A stretch of DNA of 49,092 nt from contig JAGGVR010000107.1 in NCBI GenBank assembly GCA_021157925.1, positions 1 through 49,092 of the forward strand, in the 5' to 3' direction. This document shows positions 17,780 to 26,334 of this stretch, in pieces (within the stretch, counting starts at the first letter, position 1; the number at the start of each line of letters is the position of its first letter). The notes beneath the pieces were generated by a model. That model was not told the origin of the DNA. It saw only the letters and a list, made by a program, of their open reading frames with translations, and searched no databases. The position numbers and the translations under genes were made by a program. Source of the stretch: Staphylothermus sp. (GTDB lineage Archaea; Thermoproteota; Thermoprotei_A; Sulfolobales; Desulfurococcaceae).

Positions 17780-19021
17780 TTATTGTTGCGGAGGATATAT
17801 GTAGCTTCCAGCAAATAATACTGCATCGTTTCCGGGATCTACTAGGAAGAATAAGAATGGCTTATTAATCCATATGTTTTCCAATTCTTGTGGAATAGCT
17901 GTTAGTTTTATGATTATAGCGGTTGCTGCAGCAGCTTCTGTACCATAAATAGTTATTTTCATACGTGCTCTATGCAGTACGTCATCAACATACAAGATCT
18001 TAGCATTATTAGCTAGCATAGGGCTTAAATCAGCTTGATCAGGGTCAAAGACTTTTACTATCCCCATATCCCTTAATACTTTCTTATAACTAATTACTCC
18101 ACTATCAATATCGAAGACTGGTAAGTATAATTTAGCCTCAACTGGTTTCTTAGAGAATAATTCATCGAAGATCCTAAGTAGATCCTGGCCCTTTAGACTA
18201 GATACAAATCCTTCAAGGTCACCGTTCTTAGGCATAATAACTACAAACTTTATATCAGTCCCCTTATACCCTAGAGCTAATGCAATATAGTCATTGGTTT
18301 CGACAAGGTAGACTTCTTGTATTCCTGTAAGATAGTCTACATCAACTTCTCCTCCGGGTGAATAGAACTTGTCTTTGATAACAATTTCGAACGGTGTAGT
18401 CCAATTAGCTTTAAAATACAGCGTGTTTACCAATACAATCCTAGTCAGGGGATCTATTGATGATTCATCCACTATACGCTTGATTAAATCATAAGTCTTA
18501 TTCGAAACCCAGTCATTAATCATTCTCACAGCAAGAGACGGGTTATGTACGAAATCAACGTATTTAGCTTCAGCGTAATAGTATTCTTCAAGCAACTCTA
18601 CATACGACTTATTAATCGGGAACCCTTCCTGAACCCATATACTATTAGCTACATTACTTCTAGCAGGATCAGAGACAATAAGCATATCATTGAGAACATT
18701 TTTGAACCAAGTCCTGGCATCACTCATAGACGATAAGTAAAGAGCTTTCATAAGCTCAGCTCTAGTATCACCACCAGCCCCCTCCGTAAGCATAAGCAAC
18801 GCTATATAAATACTCAACGGAGAAACAACAGTATTATTCCTACCCAAACCACTCCTCTTCAACAACTCCAGAGAAAACACAGTATAAGAATCAATAGGCT
18901 TACCATAAACAATCTCACCAACACCACCCCTATTGAACACATAGTAGAAAACACCAACAACTACAGCAACAATTAAAACAATACCAACAATAATCAAATA
19001 CAATCGTCTAGAACGAACCAT
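17780..19021 (-). CDS. membrane-anchored serpin (protease inhibitor)
   Basis: A 413-residue serpin with an N-terminal signal anchor (about 7-29), so the inhibitor domain faces outside. Serpin landmarks include NTVVSPLSIYIALLML, LVNTLYFKANWTTPF, FVVIMPK, the hinge YGTEAAAATA and the C-terminal NKPFLFFLVDPGNDAVLFAGSY. The Ala-rich hinge predicts an inhibitory, conformationally mobile serpin. The P1 residue lies in the segment KLTAIPQ but cannot be assigned exactly, because the stretch up to NKPF is a few residues longer than in alpha-1-antitrypsin. Archaeal serpins are uncommon. GGTGA lies just upstream of the ATG. Likely target: a subtilisin- or chymotrypsin-like protease at the surface (inference). 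Confidence 0.9.
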   Translation of the reverse strand: MVRSRRLYLIIVGIVLIVAVVVGVFYYVFNRGGVGEIVYGKPIDSYTVFSLELLKRSGLGRNNTVVSPLSIYIALLMLTEGAGGDTRAELMKALYLSSMSDARTWFKNVLNDMLIVSDPARSNVANSIWVQEGFPINKSYVELLEEYYYAEAKYVDFVHNPSLAVRMINDWVSNKTYDLIKRIVDESSIDPLTRIVLVNTLYFKANWTTPFEIVIKDKFYSPGGEVDVDYLTGIQEVYLVETNDYIALALGYKGTDIKFVVIMPKNGDLEGFVSSLKGQDLLRIFDELFSKKPVEAKLYLPVFDIDSGVISYKKVLRDMGIVKVFDPDQADLSPMLANNAKILYVDDVLHRARMKITIYGTEAAAATAIIIKLTAIPQELENIWINKPFLFFLVDPGNDAVLFAGSYIYPPQQ

Positions 19022-19055
19022 AATTAATCACCAAGCAAAACCTATATAGAACAAA

Positions 19056-19066
19056 CCATATAAACC
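19056..19066 (-). promoter_or_regulatory. probable TATA box of the serpin gene
   Basis: The minus strand reads GGTTTATATGG about 35-45 bases upstream of the serpin ATG (19021). That is the right position for an archaeal TATA box with a short leader, and the GGTGA ribosome site lies between them. Confidence 0.45.
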
Positions 19067-19154
19067 AATGCTATGAACAAACCAAAACAATAATCGAACA
19101 AATAAATCCAAATAACCGAACACATACAGATAAAACCATTGAACAAAGAACAAT

Positions 19155-20232
19155 CTAGTGCATAGGCTCCAAAAATATGACCTCGTGCTTATTTAGAAGT
19201 AGTGCGAACATTACGTCCTCGAGACTGTTTGCGTGTACGTGTATTAGCTGGAGTATTGTTATTATTATTTCTTGCCAGTATATGTTGATTATGTTTTTCT
19301 CGAACTCAATGAAGAATCATATATTATTAGGCGTTTTTGGAACCTTCCTTAAGTCAAAATACACATCCCATGAATTCCTGGGATCACTCGTTAAAGACAT
19401 ATCTATTCCCTTATCACCGAATCTACTGATCCAAGCCTTCTTGAACTCATTAAACCTATTCTTAACAAAGTTCTCAAAGATCTTATCCATGAAAACCCTG
19501 TCCCCCTGACTACGAGTAATTACAATAACGTTACCTACATATGCGGGAGCCAATTCATCCTCGTAGGGTTCAGTGAATGCTATGATATAGGGTGGATGAA
19601 AATATACGTATCAAAACCGTAAGCGTTTGCGATCCTAAGGATACATGGATCGATCAACTTTATATATGTACCATTATACTTGAACGTAGTGTAGTTCGGT
19701 AAACAATACTCTGCAGGCGCAAGATTAATTATAACAAATCTATACTCGTCTAAATAGAATATTGCATTTATAGAACCCATTCCTGTCGGATCATCTCCTG
19801 TAAAATAACCATTATGGTATATGAATAATCGCTTATTGACTCTATCGTATTGTATCCATGTACGGTTATCCTATGGATGTTTTGTACCACGAAAATAAAG
19901 CTCAGTGTTCAAAGCAATTTGATAAATAATCTTGTTTAGTATAAAGCGTTTGAACTCATATGTATGGTTTAAGCTATATCTATCATATTGTATTTGTATA
20001 TCTTTTTTGCTCCAAAATATATCGAATGAATAAACCCATAACTTATCGGATTTACTCCAATACTCATCAAGCAGAGTATCAGCTATTCCTCTGTATCTCT
20101 AACATCCCCAACATTAACAATAACCCTACCCTCCACACTAGACCCACAAAAATAAATACAAAGGAATAGTACAGAGGACAAAACAAGAACAACCAAGACA
20201 AAAACCAACAACTTATAGTTCCGAGAAGACAT
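19155..20232 (-). pseudogene. decayed gene for an unrecognised signal-anchored extracellular protein
   Basis: An ATG at 20232 begins a signal-anchor sequence (SSRNYKLLVFVLVVLVLSSV). The frame stops at TAG 20083-20085, but the shifted frame continues (ADTLLDEYWSKSDKLWVYSF). It meets a second in-frame TAG at 19871-19873, passes a second one-base frameshift near 19595 (DTYIF to HPPYIIAFTEPYEDELAP), then an in-frame TGA at 19317-19319, and ends at TAG 19155-19157. Joined, this gives about 355 residues with one N-terminal helix and an Asp/Tyr-rich exterior domain. No family is recognised. It sits beside the serpin gene on the same strand. Confidence 0.65.
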
Positions 20233-20242
20233 GATGATCGCT

Positions 20243-21526
20243 TCACCCTGTATGGCTTGATCTAGTATATTGACCTAAATAAAAAATATACAATGATACT
20301 ACTAATATAGAACCTATTCCCATTAGTGATGCTGTTATTATAGTGTATCCCCATGTTTCTAGTATCACTGAGATAATTATATATGATAATGCTATAGGAA
20401 TGGTGGCTAAACTATCAAATAATCCCCTAAAGCTTCCTAGAACTTCTTCTGGGATCCTTATTTGGAACAATGTATCAGCTCCTATATTCAATACCGCCCC
20501 CATAACAGCCATTAACATATACATGCCTGTAACTAATAACAAGGTAAATACCCAATCATAATATACATTAGAAAATGCTATTATGAAATATATTCCTGCA
20601 ACAGCTACTGCTTCACCAAGTAAGCCGATAATAATACAAGAAATGTATCTCAGCTTCTTTGAATATGTAACAACGAGGCTAGAGCCAATTATTGATCCAA
20701 GAGTTGAAATAGCCATGATAAAGCCATAACACTCCGTAGGTTTATCAACAGCATTGTAAAGATAATTTATTAGAATTAAAGAAACAGGTGCCGTGAAGAA
20801 ATTAAATCCAAGAGCAACAATTAAATAGGAAAACACCGATGGATCTCTCCTTATGATACTGAGGAGTTCTTTAAACTTTATTTGTTTACCCTCATTCATA
20901 GACACATCTTTGTCGAAGCGTGATCGTTTCTTTTTTGATGCTTTGCTGAGATCGATTAGTAGAAGAGCTATAATAGTTAAACATGCAACATCTATCCAGA
21001 GCGTCTTATAACCATATACTGCTACTAAGTATCCGCATAGAACATACATGATTATAGTACCTATTCCAGAGGATAGCTCTGTAATACTATTGAATTTGTT
21101 AAGGAGAGCCACATTCTTTCCCACTAGCTCAGGAATACTGGTAAACACAAAGTATCTGTGTATAGAGTCAGTAGTACTTATAACAACTATTGAGAGATAG
21201 ACTATTCCGAGAAACCATAAGGTTTCTAAACCAGTAGAAAGCATAAATATGATCAATAAAACAGATAAGATCTGCATAACCATACAAAGAGCAGCAACAA
21301 ATGACTTATTCTTAGCAATATCAATGACTCTACCAGCAATAAACGGTATAAAAACCCAAGGCAATAGATAAGACACAAAAACACCACCAACAAGAAAAAT
21401 ACTATTCGTAAAATCAAGCACCTGCCAAGGAACAGTAACCTCCTCAACAACATCACCAATACTCCGCAAAACAACAGTAACAACCAATGTTATGAAAAAC
21501 AATGACGTATAAGATGCTTTACACAT
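20243..21526 (-). CDS. major facilitator superfamily transporter (MefA/EntS-like)
   Basis: A 427-residue polytopic membrane protein with about 12 hydrophobic segments. A long basic cytoplasmic loop lies in the middle (around SKASKKKRSRFDKD, about residue 200-220). The loop GRVIDIAKNKS between helices 2 and 3 is the MFS motif A region typical of macrolide/siderophore-type exporters. The start ATG has GGTGTTAAAGA upstream. Substrate is unknown. It is divergent from the RHH-domain gene. Confidence 0.85.
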   Translation of the reverse strand: MCKASYTSLFFITLVVTVVLRSIGDVVEEVTVPWQVLDFTNSIFLVGGVFVSYLLPWVFIPFIAGRVIDIAKNKSFVAALCMVMQILSVLLIIFMLSTGLETLWFLGIVYLSIVVISTTDSIHRYFVFTSIPELVGKNVALLNKFNSITELSSGIGTIIMYVLCGYLVAVYGYKTLWIDVACLTIIALLLIDLSKASKKKRSRFDKDVSMNEGKQIKFKELLSIIRRDPSVFSYLIVALGFNFFTAPVSLILINYLYNAVDKPTECYGFIMAISTLGSIIGSSLVVTYSKKLRYISCIIIGLLGEAVAVAGIYFIIAFSNVYYDWVFTLLLVTGMYMLMAVMGAVLNIGADTLFQIRIPEEVLGSFRGLFDSLATIPIALSYIIISVILETWGYTIITASLMGIGSILVVSLYIFYLGQYTRSSHTG

Positions 21527-21627
21527 TCTTTAACACCGAAACAATAAACCGTAACTACGAGTTAATTTAAACGTCAAAATCATTTTATTATACAATATAT
21601 GTAATTAATAATAGGGAGGTTATCTAG
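21527..21627. promoter_or_regulatory. divergent promoter gap, with GGGAGGT ribosome site deciding a TTG start
   Basis: On the plus strand, TTTATTATACAATATATG (about 21583-21600) provides a TATA-like element. GGGAGGT (21614-21620) lies seven bases before the TTG start of the next gene. On the minus strand, GTTTAAATTAAC (complement of about 21561-21572) may serve the MFS gene. Confidence 0.4.
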
Positions 21628-22038
21628 TTGAACTGGTTTAACCAGTTAAAAAAGAAAAGAACGGTAGCTTTAAAGAACTTTGACGAGGAAACTTATAGAC
21701 TGGTAAAAACCTTTGCAAGTTTAGAGGGACGGACTGTTTCGTCCGTTTTTGAAGAAGCTGTGAAGGAATGGCTGATTAGGAGAAGGAATTATGAGGAAGT
21801 ACTTCTTTGGAATAAGTTGGAGAAGGCTTATGAAGAAAACATGAATGCACTTATAAAGAATAAGTTAATTAAAGGAAAAGAGAAAGGATACGTTCTCGTA
21901 TGTAATGGAGAAATTATTGGAATATATAATAGATATGAAGAGTTAATAGAAGAAGCTAAAAAGAAGTGCAGAGCACCAGGACTAGTTGTTAGAATACCGT
22001 ATGAAGAAGAATCAATAGACTTGGGTCTACCATGGTGA
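21628..22038 (+). CDS. RHH-like N-terminal domain with DUF5678-like C-terminus; partner of an aspartyl-protease-like protein
   Basis: A 136-residue protein. Residues about 10-52 (TVALKNFDEETYRLVKTFAS and the helix ending AVKEWLIRR) look like a ribbon-helix-helix DNA-binding domain. Residues about 80-125 (KGYVLVCNGEIIGIYNRYEE) resemble the small DUF5678 module found in archaeal antitoxin-like proteins. The TTG start is supported by GGGAGGT. It is followed after six bases by a retropepsin-like gene, as in known archaeal pairs of this kind. A regulatory or antitoxin-like function is inferred. Confidence 0.7.
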   Translation: MNWFNQLKKKRTVALKNFDEETYRLVKTFASLEGRTVSSVFEEAVKEWLIRRRNYEEVLLWNKLEKAYEENMNALIKNKLIKGKEKGYVLVCNGEIIGIYNRYEELIEEAKKKCRAPGLVVRIPYEEESIDLGLPW

Positions 22039-22044
22039 CTTCTA

Positions 22045-22428
22045 ATGACTAAGACTTTTTTCAGGAATAAAGAACGAAATTACGAACCAATAGTGAGAGC
22101 AACCATAACTAATCCATTGAACAAAAAATCAGTAGAAATAGAAATGACTATTGACACAGGTTTTCAAGGAGGAATACTTGTTCCTCTAAAAACATATACC
22201 GATCTCGAACTCTATCTCCTAGAAGAACCAAAAATAACAGGAATAATAGCAACTGGGTCAAGAATAGAGCTTAGAAGAGCAAAAGCAATACTAAGAATCA
22301 ATGACTTCACAACATTATGCACTATATATACAGCATTGGGAGTAATGAAATCATTACTCGGCAGAGAAGTATTGAAGACACTTGGAGTCTACTACAAACC
22401 TCCCGAAAAAATACTTATAGGAATTTAG
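22045..22428 (+). CDS. clan AA retropepsin-like aspartic protease (AF_0612-type family)
   Basis: A 127-residue protein with the active-site-like motif TIDTGFQGG (about residues 36-44), the hydrophobic-hydrophobic-Gly segment at the C-terminal part (SLLGREVLKTLG) and strands flanking IIATGSRIELRRA. This matches the small archaeal/bacterial clan AA proteases with one Asp per monomer that must dimerise. It is co-transcribed with the RHH/DUF5678-like gene, six bases upstream. Its target is unknown. Confidence 0.75.
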   Translation: MTKTFFRNKERNYEPIVRATITNPLNKKSVEIEMTIDTGFQGGILVPLKTYTDLELYLLEEPKITGIIATGSRIELRRAKAILRINDFTTLCTIYTALGVMKSLLGREVLKTLGVYYKPPEKILIGI

Positions 22429-22532
22429 CTAGCAAATGATTGTTTAATTTATATATTTGAAACATTTTCAGCTAGTTCGGTTAAAATGTTATGAAAAATA
22501 TGAAGATAATCATTATGTGTAAAGAACAACAT

Positions 22533-22642
22533 ATGCAAATATATAAATTTAACCAACAGGGAAGAGACTGATTGATAAACAATCACGTACTTTGGTTAAC
22601 TTTTATTATATTGGTTTAACAAATTATATTTTGGTGAACTCT
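22533..22642 (+). promoter_or_regulatory. vapBC promoter with candidate operator repeats
   Basis: AAATATATAAAT (about 22537-22548) is a strong TATA-like element. Downstream are three similar direct repeats, TTTGGTTAAC (22591-22600), TTGGTTTAAC (22611-22620) and TTTGGTGAAC (22630-22639), spaced about 20 bases. An inverted copy TTTAACCAA lies at 22548-22556. Such phased repeats suit binding by the AbrB-type antitoxin. The last repeat carries the GGTGA ribosome site. Confidence 0.4.
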
Positions 22643-22894
22643 GTGAGTTTGAGAACAATTTTAAAAGTTAGGAAGAAAGGTATATTGATACTTCCAAAGA
22701 AACTGCGTGAAGCATGCAATATTAAGGAAGACAGCGAAGTCATTGCCGAGGTTAGAGGAAATATGCTTGTCATAAGACCCCTTAAACCCCCATTAATTGT
22801 CGATGTAGATGCTGAAACTGTAGAAAAGATTTTCAGAGAAGAAAAAATCCTTGAGGATGTAAAATATGAAGAGATTATTAATAGGAAACAATAG
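22643..22894 (+). CDS. vapB: VapB antitoxin, AbrB/SpoVT type
   Basis: About 83 residues with the swapped-hairpin AbrB fold: LKVRKKGILILPKKLREACNI followed by SEVIAEVRGNMLVIRPL. The C-terminal Asp/Glu-rich tail would wrap the toxin. The frame is open from 22592, but GTG 22643, five bases after GGTGA, is preferred. Its 3' end overlaps vapC by 29 bases, showing translational coupling. Confidence 0.85.
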   Translation: MSLRTILKVRKKGILILPKKLREACNIKEDSEVIAEVRGNMLVIRPLKPPLIVDVDAETVEKIFREEKILEDVKYEEIINRKQ

Positions 22895-23333
22895 ATTTGT
22901 GCTTGATACAAGTGTCCTAGTTGAATATATTATTAAGAAATCACCATATAGAGGCATAGTTGAAAAATTATTCCAAGGATCCACGAGTGGAAAATATGAA
23001 TTATTCATTAACTACCTAACATTAAGCGAAACCCTATACGTTGTATCAAAAATATATAAAGCCGCTGGTGTCTCTGAACCAAACGAGGAGGCCTTGAACT
23101 ATATAATGTGGTTAAAAAAGAAAACAAAAATTATAGGAATTGACGAAAACATTGCTTTAAAAGCTGGAGAATTAAAGAAAAAACTACGTTTATTACTACC
23201 TGATTGCTATGTAATTGCCACAGCTATGACATTAAACGCTATACCATTATTTAGGAAACTAGAAAAAGAAATGCTGTCTATAGAAAACATGATTAGGGAA
23301 CTGGGAGTAACCTTCTTGAACGAACTATTCTAA
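22866..23333 (+). CDS. vapC: VapC toxin, PIN-domain ribonuclease
   Basis: A 155-residue PIN-domain protein: FVLDTSVLVEYI (first acidic residue D14), LTLSETLYVV (Glu) and LLLPDCYVIATA (third acidic residue). These Mg-binding acids form the RNase site. It overlaps its AbrB-type antitoxin gene. VapC toxins cut tRNA or rRNA in characterised cases; the target here is unknown. Confidence 0.87.
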   Translation: MKRLLIGNNRFVLDTSVLVEYIIKKSPYRGIVEKLFQGSTSGKYELFINYLTLSETLYVVSKIYKAAGVSEPNEEALNYIMWLKKKTKIIGIDENIALKAGELKKKLRLLLPDCYVIATAMTLNAIPLFRKLEKEMLSIENMIRELGVTFLNELF

Positions 23334-23399
23334 TAAATGTTATTAGTTATATATGCTCTCGGTTCCTCAGTAATTTATTCAGTAGATCAAGTATCTTGT

Positions 23400-23643
23400 T
23401 TAATTCTTATGCACCTTTATGGTTACGGATACATATCTTTTCGGTCTATTGCTTAGAACATATTTTTCCTCTACGAGGCCTTGTTCTAGCATTTTATTAA
23501 GATAATGTCTTGGATTTCCTCATGTCAGTTTTAGTATTTTAGCAATTGTTGAGAAGTATGCTCCTTTTCTGTATAGGAGGCAGAGTGTTATAGCTTGTCT
23601 ATATCTTGGTTATTATGCCAGCGGTATTATTTGTACTATCCAT
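23400..23643 (-). pseudogene. broken winged-helix transcriptional regulator
   Basis: An ATG at 23643 starts MDSTNNTAGIITKI, which ends at a TAG near 23600. Shifting the frame gives YRQAITLCLLYRKGAYFSTI, then an in-frame TGA (23520-23522), then GNPRHYLNKMLEQGLVEEKY and a basic tail to TAA 23400-23402. Together this is a compact winged helix-turn-helix protein of about 80 residues, like ArsR/MarR-type archaeal regulators. One frameshift plus one stop mark it as a pseudogene. Confidence 0.6.
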
Positions 23644-23836
23644 TTATAGCCCTTAAAGGGACAAGATATTTTACTAGCAGAGGTTTTCGTAACAGGATTA
23701 TTGTTAAGCAATATAAGAATAACCACTAATTCGTCAATACCAGTCATTATAGGTCATTCAGCCATGAATACTGGAGGAATATTGGTTTATAATTTTCAAA
23801 ATAATTAATCAATTGATTAAACTGTTACATTATTAA
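23644..23836. other. intergenic remnant, no supported gene
   Basis: About 190 bases. A plus-strand frame without a start codon (from about 23654 to a TAA near 23810) encodes some 50 residues ending GILVYNFQNN. It could be a fragment of another lost gene, but nothing is recognised. Confidence 0.25.
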
Positions 23837-24030
23837 TTATACTCTCAATCTAAAGAAACCACTCCATTTTCCTCTAAGCTTCTTAATATCAAAATGATGT
23901 ACAAGGAATGAACCTTTTCTAGTGAATAAATTAATTCATTAATCCTTTCACTGACTTTATTTTTCTCATCTATTTGTAAATTTTCTAAAAATTTTAGAGC
24001 CTTTCTATGAATTTTTACACTCCATTCCAT
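23837..24030 (-). pseudogene. RelE/ParE-type toxin, frameshifted and truncated
   Basis: The start MEWSVKIHRKALKFLENL is the typical N-terminus of archaeal RelE-like toxins. After YSLEKV the frame runs into unrelated sequence, whereas the shifted frame reads FDIKKLRGKWSGFFRLRV, the expected RelE continuation, and then meets TAA at 23837-23839. The C-terminal third, including the usual final beta-strands, is missing. The toxin is therefore inactive. Confidence 0.7.
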
Positions 24031-24188
24031 TCTACGAAATCCTCTTCTGCGTAATCCTGTGGTGAGCCTGCTTTTTCATCTATTTCTTTCTGTTCTTCTT
24101 CATCTACGTATGGGATAAGCTCAAGAAGTACTTCAAGAAGTGCCTTTTTTACTTCTTCTCTAATTATTTTCTGAGGGTTTCTTCATTT
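24015..24188 (-). pseudogene. cognate antitoxin gene of the RelE-like toxin, start lost
   Basis: The frame reads NPQKIIREEVKKALLEVLLE then ELIPYVDEEEQKEIDEKAGS and ends DYAEEDFVEWNGV at TAA 24015-24017, overlapping the toxin ATG by 16 bases. Upstream in frame there is only a TGA and no start codon; the nearest ATG (about 24188) is in another frame. The acidic helical composition and the overlap with relE are typical of archaeal RelB-like antitoxins. Confidence 0.55.
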
Positions 24189-24276
24189 ATCGTTATTGAA
24201 AATAATTTCACTTGGATTATAATATGAATAATTGGTCTTAAAGTATTATAATTTGTTAACCATGAACTCTATTCAG

Positions 24277-24678
24277 TTATTCTTGCTTTATTTTGAATGG
24301 TGTTGGTAGTAGTTGTTTTAGGTTTGTGATTACTAGTTTCTTTGATTTTGTTGAGTACATTGCTATTGTTGCTTCTGGGTTGAATTCTGCTATTACTTGT
24401 CTGCAGGCTCCACATGGTGGTATTGGTTCTTCATAGTCAGTTACTATGGCTACTATTATGGGTTTTCTATCTCCATGGGTGACCATGTTGAATATTGCTG
24501 TTCTCTCTGCACACATTGTTAGTCCGAGGCTTGCGTTCTCAATATTGACTCCCTGGTAGATGTTTCCTTTGTCTGTCAGGATTGCTGAGGCTACGTGGAT
24601 TCCGCTGTATGGTGCGTAGCTGTTTGGGAGGATTTCTTCTGCTTTCCTTATTAGTTCTTGGATCTTGTCTTGTTGCAA
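24277..24678 (-). CDS. cdd: cytidine deaminase
   Basis: A zinc-dependent enzyme that deaminates (deoxy)cytidine to (deoxy)uridine in pyrimidine salvage. Motifs are NIENASLGLTMCAERTAIFN (zinc Cys and catalytic Glu) and PPCGACRQVIAEF (two zinc Cys). The frame is open to 24765, but family proteins begin close to the segment LQQDKIQELIRKAEE, so the TTG at 24678 after GAGG is suggested; the longer form would add about 29 residues. It follows the FrhB-like gene and may be co-transcribed with the hydrogenase. Confidence 0.9.
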   Translation of the reverse strand: MQQDKIQELIRKAEEILPNSYAPYSGIHVASAILTDKGNIYQGVNIENASLGLTMCAERTAIFNMVTHGDRKPIIVAIVTDYEEPIPPCGACRQVIAEFNPEATIAMYSTKSKKLVITNLKQLLPTPFKIKQE

Positions 24679-24794
24679 TTCATTATTCCTCGTAGGAGTG
24701 AGTGTTTTCGAGTGATTATAATATTTGTGTGTTGCAGAATAAAAATAGTATTCTGACGGAGTCATTGAAAAGAATTAGGATTGCTGTGTGGTGG

Positions 24795-25631
24795 TTAGAG
24801 TAGTATGCTCATGTACCTCATTGCTCTTACTATTTTTCCTCGTGCCTTTGTCTCTATTTCTTCGATCACGTCTGTTTTTGCCTTGATTATTTCTAGGTAT
24901 CCTTTCTCACTTGCTTTTTTTACTAGTTTCTGTGCTTTCTCATCTCTTATTATCAATACTGTGTATCCGGGATAGTTCTCGCTTAGACCAGCTGATATGT
25001 CTGAGAATATGCCAGTATAGTCTGGGCATACGAGGCATCCTGTCTGAACGTATGGTAGGATTTCTTGTAGGGGGATCTTCTTTTCTTCTTCACCATATAT
25101 TACCTTGATATAGTTTTTCTCCAGCCCTACTGAGACTATCTTCTCCGGGTCTAACCCATACTTGAGTTTAAGGAGGTCTACGAATGCTTCTGTAGCAAAG
25201 GTGCCTAGGCAGAAGAGGCTTATAACCATATAGATCTTTGAGACAACATCTGTTTCTAGGAGTGGGAAAGACCTCATTTGCCAGAGGAACTGAGCTTGAC
25301 AAGGTAGTCCTACAATAGCTATTCTTTTCAATGACTCGTCTTGAAGGGCTTCTCTAAACCTAGCAGTATATGGTAGTACGCTCCATCTATTACCAGCTGC
25401 TTCGAGTACTTCCTCCCTATTACGAGCTATCACGAGTTCTGCTTGGAGACCCCTTATCTTCTTAGCAACTACGACTCCATCAACTAAGTTGTTTTCAAGC
25501 ATGTATATTAGTAGCGTGGTAATGGCTCCACCACTAGCTGTTCTCCTACTCCTAATCTCTTCATCCTTACTCCTAGCTAGGACGATCTCGAGATATTCTC
25601 CGAGAGGCTTTTCAATAGATACAAGAGACAA
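24795..25631 (-). CDS. FrhB-like flavoprotein subunit (coenzyme F420 hydrogenase/dehydrogenase beta family)
   Basis: About 278 residues of the FrhB/FdhB family, which carries FAD and an Fe-S cluster and passes electrons to or from F420 or a related acceptor. Visible family features are RTASGGAITTLLIYMLE near the N-terminus, the segment FCLGTFATEAF, and GCLVCPDYTGIFSDISAG (cluster Cys plus ADIS-like motif). The N-terminal ferredoxin domain of some relatives is absent. The TTG at 25631, seven bases after GGAGGTG, is preferred over the longer frame. It is third in the hydrogenase operon. The acceptor is not proven by sequence. Confidence 0.85.
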   Translation of the reverse strand: MSLVSIEKPLGEYLEIVLARSKDEEIRSRRTASGGAITTLLIYMLENNLVDGVVVAKKIRGLQAELVIARNREEVLEAAGNRWSVLPYTARFREALQDESLKRIAIVGLPCQAQFLWQMRSFPLLETDVVSKIYMVISLFCLGTFATEAFVDLLKLKYGLDPEKIVSVGLEKNYIKVIYGEEEKKIPLQEILPYVQTGCLVCPDYTGIFSDISAGLSENYPGYTVLIIRDEKAQKLVKKASEKGYLEIIKAKTDVIEEIETKARGKIVRAMRYMSILL

Positions 25632-25635
25632 TATA

Positions 25636-26334
25636 TTACACCTCCTTAACAAGGACTTTCAACTGTACAGGATACTTCTTGAGCAAAACTTGTGAAGCAC
25701 GTGGACACCTAACATAGCAGGTACCACATCTAATACACTTCTCAACAATGAGGTCTGGTTTCTTCTCAATCATTTGGAGAGCCCCAGTTGGGCATGAGAG
25801 GACACAAGCACCACAACCAATACATAGACCAGATAATACTACGTCATCTAATAGGTCGAAACCACTCAGCTTCTTTGATTTAGCGACAGCCGCAAATATT
25901 CTCAAGAAGGGCCCAGCTCTACCTGTCAAGTTATTTATGATAGTATTGAGTATTTGTGGTGCTGGCGGGCAACCAGGTATAGCGTAGTCTACTTCCACGA
26001 CACTACTTATTGGTTGAAAAACTCTGTGCTCGGGTCTAGGCTCTTGCCCGCCCCTACAGAATCTTGTTACACCACCAACAGCCGCACATGAACCAAAAGC
26101 CACTAGGATCTCCGTATTCTCCCTTATGCGTTTCAATATATTAACCATGTGCTCATCATTTATACAAATAGACCCAGTAACGAGTACTATATCATACTTG
26201 TCCTCTGGGTCAAAGTTTCCTAGTTGCTTAGCATATAGCTCTACCCTGTCCTTAATGCTCGGCAGAGACCTTAGAACAGTCATTGGGCACCCCTCACACC
26301 CTCCTACATCAAATAATAGGATCTTGGGCTTCAT
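25636..26334 (-). CDS. [NiFe] hydrogenase small subunit with two [4Fe-4S] ferredoxin domain (FrhG/MvhG-like)
   Basis: A 232-residue cytoplasmic subunit. The proximal-cluster cysteines lie in GGCEGCPM (C13, C16), FGSCAAVGG and IPGCPPAP. A C-terminal ferredoxin domain has CIGCGACVLSCPTGA and CIRCGTCYVRCPRA. There is no Tat signal, so the enzyme is soluble. Its ATG overlaps the large-subunit stop (26331-26334), giving tight coupling. Confidence 0.92.
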   Translation of the reverse strand: MKPKILLFDVGGCEGCPMTVLRSLPSIKDRVELYAKQLGNFDPEDKYDIVLVTGSICINDEHMVNILKRIRENTEILVAFGSCAAVGGVTRFCRGGQEPRPEHRVFQPISSVVEVDYAIPGCPPAPQILNTIINNLTGRAGPFLRIFAAVAKSKKLSGFDLLDDVVLSGLCIGCGACVLSCPTGALQMIEKKPDLIVEKCIRCGTCYVRCPRASQVLLKKYPVQLKVLVKEV

